Translations under genes and position numbers: made by a program
Assembly (NCBI GenBank): GCA_938048445.1
Contig: CALIVE010000069.1
Coordinates: forward strand, 1 to 11,886
Direction: 5' to 3'
DNA from: Minisyncoccota bacterium
GTDB taxonomy: Bacteria > Patescibacteriota > Minisyncoccia > UBA6257 > HR35
Length of the DNA: 11,886 nt
In this document: piece after piece, positions 1-5,493 of the stretch
Layout: each line of letters begins with the position of its first letter
Numbering within the stretch: position 1 is the first letter of the stretch
Notes under the pieces: generated by a model
What the model was told of the DNA's origin: nothing
The model's input: the letters and a program-made list of their open reading frames with translations, nothing else
The model's database searches: none

Positions 1-579
1 CACTACTTAACAATGCGTATAGTTTTTGCTCAACAAGAAAATTTTTTTGATGCTATTTACCTAAGTCTTTATTATGATGGGAAACAAGTATTTTTAAATA
101 AGAATAAAAGTCCAAATGTTAGTGTAGATTATGAAGCTCCATCCTTAGATATTCAAGGAAATTATATAGTTGAATTTTATAAAGAAAATAATGAATTAAT
201 CACAAGCCTAAACACCGATTTAAAGATAGGTGAAAATGATATTTTCTTACCTTTGGTTTTGAATGCAAAATATTTAATATTTAAAGACTCTAAAGGAAAT
301 CCCTTAGGAAAGATTGATATCCAAGAGGTAAGATTATGTAATGAGGATAAAAAGTGCGAACCAATTGAAGGATATTTCTGTCCTCTTGATTGTAAGTCAG
401 CAAATAACCCTTATTATCCCTTTAGCCAAAAATTAGAATTAAAACCTACTGCTATTCAGACAACAACTTATCCACTACCTTCAGAAGTTTTTAACAAAAT
501 ATTTCTTTATTCTATATTCGGTTTAGCAGTAATTTTTATAATTATTTTAATTGTTTATTTATTAATAAAAAGGAGATGA
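1..579 (+). CDS. Secreted or surface protein with C-terminal membrane anchor, 5' end cut by the window
   Basis: The frame is open back to base 1, so the gene probably starts upstream. The first ATG is at 13, but the residues after it (MRIVFAQQ) read like the end of a signal peptide with an A-Q cleavage site rather than a true N-terminus. Numbered from that ATG, residues about 8-150 form a polar, beta-rich outer domain with four cysteines (109, 115, 123, 127; the last pair in CPLDC) that could form disulfides or bind a metal. Residues about 163-185 are one hydrophobic helix ending in KRR, consistent with a type I membrane protein with its bulk outside. Its TGA stop overlaps the next start as ATGA, so the two genes are probably translated together. 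I do not recognise the family and assign no function. Confidence 0.7.
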   Translation, partial: HYLTMRIVFAQQENFFDAIYLSLYYDGKQVFLNKNKSPNVSVDYEAPSLDIQGNYIVEFYKENNELITSLNTDLKIGENDIFLPLVLNAKYLIFKDSKGNPLGKIDIQEVRLCNEDKKCEPIEGYFCPLDCKSANNPYYPFSQKLELKPTAIQTTTYPLPSEVFNKIFLYSIFGLAVIFIIILIVYLLIKRR

Positions 580-1658
580 GAAGGGTAAAGTTAGTATTTA
601 CTTTGCTTGCGATAGTAATTTTTGGAGCCTTAATTTTTTATTTTTATAATGAACTCAAACCAAAGCCACCTATTAAAGAGGAGGTCATAACTGAAGAAAA
701 AGGTGAAGAAGTTGAAAAAGAGGAACAGGAACCTTTAGTCGGAGAAAATATTAAAAGGCCTGTTTTACTTTTTGAGAAGATTCTCCTTTATCCAATAATA
801 GATTACCCTTTTGTTTATGCTTATGATCCTGAAAACAAAACTATTAAAGAGATAAATTTAGTTGATAAAACTTTTAAGGAGTTTTATAAAGGAGGGGATA
901 TAAAAAACCTATCATTTTCTGAGGATAAAAATGGGATTTTATTTAAAAAAGATAGAAACTATTATTATTTGGATATTTTAAATGATAAGCTTGAGAGGTT
1001 GCCATTAAACATAAAAACAGCTTTTTGGTATAAAAATAATCTTTATGGCTATATTCTTACTGAAAGTTCTTCCTATTTAGCAGATTTAAAAAAGAATCTT
1101 GAAAAATTTGTTGACTTATATATTTTAAATCCAAAATTTGATGTGTTAAATGATGGAATTATTGTTTATGAAGATTTAAGATATGTTTATAGTTCTCCCT
1201 TAATTTTAATAAAAAAAGATGGAACTAAAAAAATTCTTTTAGAGTCTGCCAAAAATCTTAGTGCTCTTACTGATAAGAATGAATTAATTTTTATTTCATT
1301 AATGGAAAAAGGTTGGAAAAGTTATTTAATCGATAAAAACAGTATGAAATTAAAAGAATTTAATTTTGGAACCTTAAAAGAAAAATGCACATTTAAAGAT
1401 ATTCTTATCTGCGGTGTTCCCAAAAATCAAACTTTATCCGATCCTTCAAATTGGTATTATTATAAAGAAAATTTTTCTGACAGATTAGTTATTTTTGATC
1501 CTAAAAATAATAACTTGAAGTATTACGATTTAGATAAAGATTATGATATTTTAAATCCAACCTTAACACCCTTAGGGATTATCTATCTTAATAGACTGGA
1601 TAACAGGCTTTACCAGGTATCTCTCGAAGATTTTTCTTTCCAAAAAAACGAAGAGTAG
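576..1658 (+). CDS. Membrane-anchored protein with predicted beta-propeller-like domain, function unknown
   Basis: Residues about 5-24 are a single N-terminal membrane helix after MRRVK. They are followed by a Lys/Glu-rich linker (about 27-55) and a roughly 300-residue domain of repeated short strands with aromatic and Asp/Asn turns (for example YDPENKTIKEINL and IFDPKNNNLKYYDL), which resembles WD40/TolB-like propeller blades. This suggests a protein tethered to the membrane and exposed outside, perhaps for binding. The start is the ATG overlapping the previous gene's TGA. AGGAG lies directly against the ATG, too close for a normal ribosome-binding site, so coupling through the overlap is more likely. 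The last 28 codons overlap the 3' end of yidC on the other strand. The propeller call is inferred from sequence rhythm only. Confidence 0.75.
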   Translation: MRRVKLVFTLLAIVIFGALIFYFYNELKPKPPIKEEVITEEKGEEVEKEEQEPLVGENIKRPVLLFEKILLYPIIDYPFVYAYDPENKTIKEINLVDKTFKEFYKGGDIKNLSFSEDKNGILFKKDRNYYYLDILNDKLERLPLNIKTAFWYKNNLYGYILTESSSYLADLKKNLEKFVDLYILNPKFDVLNDGIIVYEDLRYVYSSPLILIKKDGTKKILLESAKNLSALTDKNELIFISLMEKGWKSYLIDKNSMKLKEFNFGTLKEKCTFKDILICGVPKNQTLSDPSNWYYYKENFSDRLVIFDPKNNNLKYYDLDKDYDILNPTLTPLGIIYLNRLDNRLYQVSLEDFSFQKNEE

Positions 1659-2213
1659 GTTTACCAAAAAATATAAAAGAAGGGCGGATGGTATTGTTAA
1701 AATAATTATTGAAATAAGACCTAAAATAAAAAATAAAATTTTTCTTGACTCTGGAGGTTGTTTAAAGGCGTAATAAAAATTTAAAGCAATTACAATTACT
1801 CCTAAGGGAATATTTGGTTTAGCTAAATTCATTAAGTTTATAAAATAGGGGTTGCTTATTTTTTTAAGTATATTTAGAATACTTACAACAGCTCCTAAAT
1901 AAACAGGAATTACCAGGAGTTGAAAAAAAATATTTTTAAAAGGGTTAAATTTTTCTTCTTTATAAATATTATTTATCAATTCAGCTTTTTTTATTAAATC
2001 TTTGGTGTTTTTTGTTTCTTCGTCTAATCTCTTTTTAATTTTTTTTAATTTATTCTCCTCTATTAATTGAAGCAAAGAAATTGGCAGTAATAACAATCTT
2101 AAAATAACAGAAAACAATAAAATAGCTAAACCGAAGTCTTTAATTAATACAAAAAGAGTAAATAAAAAAATTTCAAATGGACTTAATATTAATACCTGAA
2201 AAAGTTCTTTCAT
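1572..2213 (-). CDS. yidC: Membrane protein insertase YidC/Oxa1 family (short form)
   Basis: YidC inserts and folds proteins into the cytoplasmic membrane, alone or with SecYEG. The 213-residue protein has five or so hydrophobic segments (about 6-25, 28-50, 96-118, 135-152, 158-192). The motif SVILRLLLLP holds Arg39, matching the conserved groove Arg of the family. A charged cytoplasmic coiled hairpin (about 52-90) follows, then NPFKNIFFQLLVIPVYLGA, matching the family pattern after the hairpin. The large periplasmic domain of Gram-negative YidC is absent, and the length fits the short Gram-positive or CPR form. It is last in rpmH-rnpA-yidC, the classical order, 9 nt after the rnpA stop and without a Shine-Dalgarno sequence. 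Its C-terminal 28 codons overlap the convergent gene by 87 bp; the protein still looks complete. Confidence 0.93.
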   Translation of the reverse strand: MKELFQVLILSPFEIFLFTLFVLIKDFGLAILLFSVILRLLLLPISLLQLIEENKLKKIKKRLDEETKNTKDLIKKAELINNIYKEEKFNPFKNIFFQLLVIPVYLGAVVSILNILKKISNPYFINLMNLAKPNIPLGVIVIALNFYYAFKQPPESRKILFFILGLISIIILTIPSALLLYFLVNLLFVFLERKIFERYLVKPVIQSIKIDNP

Positions 2214-2222
2214 TTGTGGAAA

Positions 2223-2549
2223 TTATGTGGATGTTTTGTTAATAATTAATTTAGCCAATTCTTCCTCTAATTCTTTAAATTTTAATTTTAAACAATTTTT
2301 TTTAGGGAAAATTATAAAACTTCCTTTGGGAATTTTCTCGAAATTAAGTCTTATTATCTCATAAATTCTACGTTTTATTTTATTTCTTTCAACAGCTTTT
2401 TTGAATTCTTTTTTATTTGGTAAAACCGCAAATTTTCTCTCTTTATTTTTTATCTTAATAATAGTAAAAAAATCGCTTTTATACTTTTCTCCAATTTTAA
2501 AAATTTCTTCAAAATTTATTTTTTTTAATTTAAATTTTTTACCAAGCAT
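2223..2549 (-). CDS. rnpA: Ribonuclease P protein component
   Basis: RnpA binds the catalytic RNase P RNA and helps it remove 5' leaders from pre-tRNAs. The 108-residue basic protein carries the family signature AVERNKIKRRIYE (about residues 52-64), the RNR-type motif that contacts RNA, followed by the expected closing strand PKGSFIIFPKK. The length is normal for the family. The ATG overlaps the rpmH stop as TAATG, showing tight translational coupling. The rpmH-rnpA-yidC order is one of the most conserved bacterial operons and supports the call. No Shine-Dalgarno sequence is visible at a useful distance. Confidence 0.95.
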   Translation of the reverse strand: MLGKKFKLKKINFEEIFKIGEKYKSDFFTIIKIKNKERKFAVLPNKKEFKKAVERNKIKRRIYEIIRLNFEKIPKGSFIIFPKKNCLKLKFKELEEELAKLIINKTST

Positions 2550-2665
2550 TAAGCAAGTCTTTTCCTGCCTTTTCTTCTCCTTCTAAGTAATATTTTTTTG
2601 CCTCCTTTATAACTAGACCTTATTAAAAAACCTGTTTTTCTTTTTTTCTTTTTGACTGTTGGCAT
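2549..2665 (-). CDS. rpmH: 50S ribosomal protein L34 (bL34)
   Basis: This 38-codon gene is very short. Read on the minus strand it gives an extremely basic protein whose C-terminal half (GFLIRSSYKGGKKILL followed by RRRRKGRKRLA) matches bL34, where GFR.R...GRK.L.RRR.KGR..L is conserved. Usual bL34 is about 44-46 residues and begins with a TYQPS-type segment. Here the N-terminus is MPTVKKKKRKTG, shorter and without TYQPS. The ATG sits 9 nt after a minus-strand TATAAT, so the mRNA is nearly leaderless. The stop TAA overlaps the rnpA ATG (TAATG). Position next to dnaA and rnpA makes the identification secure. Confidence 0.94.
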   Translation of the reverse strand: MPTVKKKKRKTGFLIRSSYKGGKKILLRRRRKGRKRLA

Positions 2666-2701
2666 TTCTTTTTTATTATAATATATAATTTTTAAAATAA
2701 A
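2666..2701. promoter_or_regulatory. Divergent rpmH/dnaA promoter region (36 bp)
   Basis: The whole gap between the two start codons is 36 bp and almost pure A/T. ATTATAAT at 2675-2682 is palindromic and gives a perfect TATAAT -10 on both strands (plus 2677-2682, minus 2680-2675). A second plus-strand TATAAT lies at 2684-2689. For rpmH the -10 ends 9 nt before the ATG, leaving a leader of only a few bases. For dnaA the leader would be about 5-13 nt. TTGACT at 2652-2657, inside rpmH, is a possible dnaA -35 with a long 19-nt spacer. Divergent expression from overlapping elements is inferred; no transcript data are available. Confidence 0.7.
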
Positions 2702-4051
2702 ATGGAGGAGAGAATTGATTTAAATACTGGTTGGCAAAAAGTTCTTTTAAGACTTGAAGAAAAGGTCTCAAAGCCAACAATTAAGACATGGTTTAGTAAT
2801 GTTAATCCTATTCAAATTTTTAATGGTATTTTACAATTAGAAGTCCCAAATAAATTAGTCAAAAATTGGTTAGAAAATAAATTTCATATAATCTTACTCA
2901 AAACTGCTAAAGAGATTTTTAAAGAACTGAAATCAATTGAATATGTAGTCAATAATACCCAAATCAAAAAAACACGAATTAGTAAGTATGTTTTAAAACA
3001 AAAAATAACAATTTTTGAAGTTCAACCTTCAACAAACTTAAATCCCAAATATACTTTTGAAAACTTTGTGGTTGGTAGCAATAATGAATTAGCTTTTGCA
3101 GCTGCTCAAGGTGTTGTAAATAATCTTGGCGATAAATTTAATCCTTTATTTATTTGGGGTGGAGTTGGTTTAGGAAAAACCCATCTTTTACAAGCTATAG
3201 GTAATGAGATAGTCAAAAAATATAATAATACTAAAAAGGTCAGGTATGCCACAACAGAACAATTCACTAATGAATTAATAAACACCTTAAAAAATCAAAA
3301 TATTGATGAATTTCGTCAAAAATTTAGAGAGGTTGATGTTTTAATTTTAGATGATGTCCATTTTCTCTCTGGAAAAACAAAATCACAGGAGGAGCTTTTC
3401 CATACTTTTAATGAACTTTATAACAATAGAAAACAAATAGTTTTTTCATCTGATCGACCACCTAAAATGATTCCGGATATTGAAGAAAGATTACAATCAA
3501 GATTTGAAGGTGGATTAGTAATCGATATTACACCACCTGATTTTGAAACTCGATTGGCTATTTTAAGACTTAAAAATCAAGAAAGAGGCTATTATCTTTC
3601 GGATGATATTTTAGAAATAATTGCTGAAAAAATTACTAAAAATATAAGAGAATTAGAAGGAGCTTTAAATTATGTTGCCTTCAAAATCAAATCCCTCAAT
3701 GAAAAAAATCCTGAAAAGGTAAGTAATTTAATAAAAGAATATTTAAGACAAAATACTAAAAATATTTCACCAAAGAAAATCATTAAAATTGTTGCTGATT
3801 TTTATAATTTAAAAGAAGATGATTTAGTCAAAAAAATAAGAAGAAAAGAAATTTCCAGACCAAGACAAGTTTTAATGTATGTTTTAAGAGAAGTCGGTAA
3901 ACTTTCCTATAATACCATTGGCGAACTTTTGAATAAAAGAGACCATACAACTGTTTTATATTCCTGTGAAAAAATAGAGAAAGAAATGAAACAAGATTTT
4001 GATTTATACCAAGAAATAGAATTAATCAAAAACCGAATTTTAAATGATTAA
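2702..4051 (+). CDS. dnaA: Chromosomal replication initiator protein DnaA
   Basis: DnaA binds DnaA boxes at oriC, forms an ATP-dependent filament, opens the duplex and recruits the helicase. All parts of the 449-residue protein are visible. Domain I is residues 1-~85 (W..VL..LE..VSKPTIKTWF), followed by a short domain II. AAA+ domain III has Walker A GGVGLGKT at 153-160, Walker B LILDD with D217/D218, the SRFE arginine finger at R267 and sensor II NIRELEG with R316. Domain IV has the box-binding signature DHTTVLYSC from D414. The start ATG fits the beginning of domain I. No upstream Shine-Dalgarno sequence exists. dnaN follows after a 96-bp gap carrying DnaA boxes, so autoregulation is plausible. 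Confidence 0.98.
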   Translation: MEERIDLNTGWQKVLLRLEEKVSKPTIKTWFSNVNPIQIFNGILQLEVPNKLVKNWLENKFHIILLKTAKEIFKELKSIEYVVNNTQIKKTRISKYVLKQKITIFEVQPSTNLNPKYTFENFVVGSNNELAFAAAQGVVNNLGDKFNPLFIWGGVGLGKTHLLQAIGNEIVKKYNNTKKVRYATTEQFTNELINTLKNQNIDEFRQKFREVDVLILDDVHFLSGKTKSQEELFHTFNELYNNRKQIVFSSDRPPKMIPDIEERLQSRFEGGLVIDITPPDFETRLAILRLKNQERGYYLSDDILEIIAEKITKNIRELEGALNYVAFKIKSLNEKNPEKVSNLIKEYLRQNTKNISPKKIIKIVADFYNLKEDDLVKKIRRKEISRPRQVLMYVLREVGKLSYNTIGELLNKRDHTTVLYSCEKIEKEMKQDFDLYQEIELIKNRILND

Positions 4052-4064
4052 ATTTATCTACTTT

Positions 4065-4073
4065 TTATTCACA
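4065..4073 (+). promoter_or_regulatory. DnaA box TTATTCACA
   Basis: This is an exact match to the TTATNCACA consensus, 13 bp after the dnaA stop and 11 bp (one helical turn) after a weaker box. It could serve the origin and also DnaA control of the dnaN promoter immediately downstream. Confidence 0.75.
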
Positions 4074-4100
4074 TTGATTTTTTCAAAAAAATCTTATAAT
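4074..4100 (+). promoter_or_regulatory. Putative dnaN promoter
   Basis: A perfect TATAAT -10 lies at 4095-4100, with TTGATT at 4074-4079 as a possible -35 (15-nt spacer, slightly short). It would give a leader of about 40 nt, longer than elsewhere in this window, and the leader would run through the DnaA boxes. The -35 abuts the perfect DnaA box at 4065-4073, so DnaA binding could affect its use. Confidence 0.5.
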
Positions 4101-4126
4101 TAAAAATTAAATTTTAATTTATCTAC

Positions 4127-4148
4127 TTATCCACATTTATTATTATTA
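4127..4148 (+). promoter_or_regulatory. DnaA box TTATCCACA followed by TTA triplets
   Basis: The perfect box at 4127-4135 is followed after one base by TTA at 4137, 4140, 4143 and 4146, the last reaching into the dnaN ATG. On the complementary strand these are 3'-AAT triplets. Known bacterial origins have 'DnaA-trio' elements of the form 3'-GAT/AAT next to a DnaA box, where the DnaA filament loads on single-stranded DNA. The orientation here (triplets 3' of the TTATCCACA strand) agrees with that arrangement, although the usual GC-rich spacer is missing. The DnaA-trio reading is inferred. Confidence 0.55.
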
Positions 4149-5275
4149 TGAAAATAAATGTTTTAAAAAATTCAATCATAGATAAAATAAATACAGTAAA
4201 TAGAATTTGTTCAAAAAAAGCTGATTTAACTGTTTTGAATTTTTTCAAATTAGAAGCTAAAGATAATAAATTAAATATTTTTGCAACTGATTTAGAAATT
4301 TCTTACAAAGCATCGGTTTTGGCAAAAATAGAAGAAGAAGGTGAATTTTTGATTCCAGCAAAGCAATTTCACGAAATTTTGGAAAATTTTTATGAAGATG
4401 AACTTTATTTAGAAAACTCAGGAAATGTTTTATTAATTAAAGGGAAAAAGAGTATTTCAAGCTTACCGAGTATTTCCGAAGAAGAATATCCATTGGTACC
4501 TGAATATAATGAAGAAACTTATTTAGAAATTGAAAACAAATTTTTTGAAATATATTTGGAAAAAATTTACGGAAATATAAAAACTGCAGATGTAATTAAG
4601 CCAGAATTTGCTGGTGTTTATATGTGGATTGATAAAAATCTGATAAGGTTAGTAACAACAGATACAATAAGATTATCAGAAATAAAGTTTAAAAAAGATT
4701 TGATAATTACAAATATAACTGATGAATTGAAGATTTTAATTCCTGGAAGAATAATTACAGAGTATTTAAGGATAAAGAAAAAACCATTAAAACTTAAAAT
4801 TTACTTTGAAAAATCACAAATAACCTTTGATTTAGAAGATCAAGTTTTACTCACAAAACTATTAACAATTGATTATCCAGATTATCAACAGGTTATCCCC
4901 AAGGATTTCAACATAATAATTTATTTAAACAGAGATGAAGCTTTAAAGATTTTAAAGTTAAATAAAGTTTTTGTTGACCAAACTAAAGAAGTGAAATTAA
5001 CAATCTCTCCACAAGATAAAATTATAGAATTTTACTCAAAAAATGAGCTTTTAGGAGAATCGAAAAATAAGATGGAAGTTGAATTTGAAAAAATAGATAA
5101 CGATGAAAAAATAGAACTTTCTTTTAATATCGATTTTCTTATTGAAGGGATTAAAAATATAGATAGTGAAAAGGTATTTTTAGGCATAAATTTGCCAGAC
5201 GAATATGGCACTAAACCAATACTTTTAAAATCCCCATTAGAAGAAGATTTTATTTATATTCTAATGCCTATTTAA
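4148..5275 (+). CDS. dnaN: DNA polymerase III sliding clamp (beta subunit)
   Basis: The beta clamp is a ring-shaped dimer that holds DNA polymerase III on DNA and serves as a docking platform for repair proteins. The 375 residues fit the family (about 365-380). Typical features are the N-terminal ATDLEISYK stretch after a K.NIFATD strand, the SSLPSISEEEYPLVPE segment of domain I, TTDTIRLSE in domain II (the counterpart of the usual ATDGHRL), and a C-terminus ending in ILMPI, the conserved MP(I/M) end of beta clamps. The start ATG follows the TTA-repeat tract and has no Shine-Dalgarno sequence. The stop overlaps the next small gene (TAATG). Its place right after dnaA confirms the call. Confidence 0.96.
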   Translation: MKINVLKNSIIDKINTVNRICSKKADLTVLNFFKLEAKDNKLNIFATDLEISYKASVLAKIEEEGEFLIPAKQFHEILENFYEDELYLENSGNVLLIKGKKSISSLPSISEEEYPLVPEYNEETYLEIENKFFEIYLEKIYGNIKTADVIKPEFAGVYMWIDKNLIRLVTTDTIRLSEIKFKKDLIITNITDELKILIPGRIITEYLRIKKKPLKLKIYFEKSQITFDLEDQVLLTKLLTIDYPDYQQVIPKDFNIIIYLNRDEALKILKLNKVFVDQTKEVKLTISPQDKIIEFYSKNELLGESKNKMEVEFEKIDNDEKIELSFNIDFLIEGIKNIDSEKVFLGINLPDEYGTKPILLKSPLEEDFIYILMPI

Positions 5276-5493
5276 TGCAAAAAATAAATATTTTTAAAAA
5301 CAAAACTTTAGAATATGCTCAAAAACTAAAATCCACCTTCCCTGATTTAAATATTTATTTAAAGGTTGATAATAAAAGTAAGTCGGTATTTTTGAAGTTA
5401 AATAATAAAAAAAATCTTACTCTTGAAGAAATAAAGACAATAGAAACTTTAACTAAAATATTTTTTGAAGATTATCATTTAAAAATCCTTTAG
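5275..5493 (+). CDS. Small protein of unknown function coupled to dnaN
   Basis: The 72-residue protein starts at an ATG overlapping the dnaN stop (TAATG), the same coupling seen at rpmH-rnpA, which supports real translation. It is lysine-rich, with an apparent helix (EYAQKLKSTF), two strands (NIYLKVDN and SVFLKLNN), a second helix (TLEEIKTIETLTKIF) and a short end strand (HLKIL). Many bacteria have recF, an S4-domain protein or a DUF721/DciA protein here; I see no convincing match to any of these, though an alpha-beta-beta-alpha fold could bind nucleic acid. Two TAG stops stand in tandem. The last 41 bp overlap the convergent PBP gene. Function is not assigned. Confidence 0.7.
   Translation: MQKINIFKNKTLEYAQKLKSTFPDLNIYLKVDNKSKSVFLKLNNKKNLTLEEIKTIETLTKIFFEDYHLKIL

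Larger units (their letters stand above)
4051..4128 (+). repeat. 13-bp direct repeat AATTTATCTACTT, two copies (4051-4063 and 4116-4128)
   Basis: The identical 13-mer begins right after the dnaA stop codon and again 65 bp later. Each copy contains TTATCTACT, a DnaA-box-like 9-mer with two mismatches to TTATCCACA, and each is followed closely by a perfect DnaA box (11 bp and 8 bp start to start). The paired weak-plus-strong layout suggests two DnaA-binding modules flanking the AT-rich core. Confidence 0.75.
4052..4147. other. oriC: Candidate replication origin (oriC) in the dnaA-dnaN gap
   Basis: This 96-bp AT-rich gap holds a compact set of origin-like elements. Perfect matches to the TTATNCACA DnaA box are at 4065-4073 (TTATTCACA) and 4127-4135 (TTATCCACA). 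Related boxes TTATCTACT are at 4054-4062 and 4119-4127. An AT-only core at about 4096-4121 contains a 7-bp inverted repeat (ATTAAAA / TTTTAAT, 6-nt loop) and could be the unwinding element. After the last box, TTA triplets repeat four times up to the dnaN start. The dnaA-dnaN gap is a common bacterial origin site. Function as origin is inferred from these elements and position; the set is small compared with well-studied origins. Confidence 0.7.

Noticed and set aside
13..15. ATG at 13 as the true start of the first gene
   Set aside because: The frame is open to base 1, and the residues after this ATG look like the end of a signal peptide, so the start is probably outside the window.
1572..2213. 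yidC or gene 2 being frameshifted because of their long overlap
   Set aside because: Both proteins keep coherent family features or rhythm to the end, so a true overlap is simpler than an error.
2401..2586. 61-codon plus-strand ORF opposite rnpA and rpmH
   Set aside because: It is a hydrophobic shadow of two confidently identified genes, with no promoter or ribosome-binding site of its own.
2703..2711. GGAGGAG just after the dnaA ATG as a Shine-Dalgarno for a later start
   Set aside because: It encodes Glu-Glu in domain I, and no ATG, GTG or TTG in frame follows at a suitable distance. DnaA domain I begins naturally at 2702.
4099..4118. AT inverted repeat as a transcription terminator of dnaA
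   Set aside because: The stem has only A-T pairs and overlaps the -10 of the putative dnaN promoter. It is better seen as the unwinding part of the origin.
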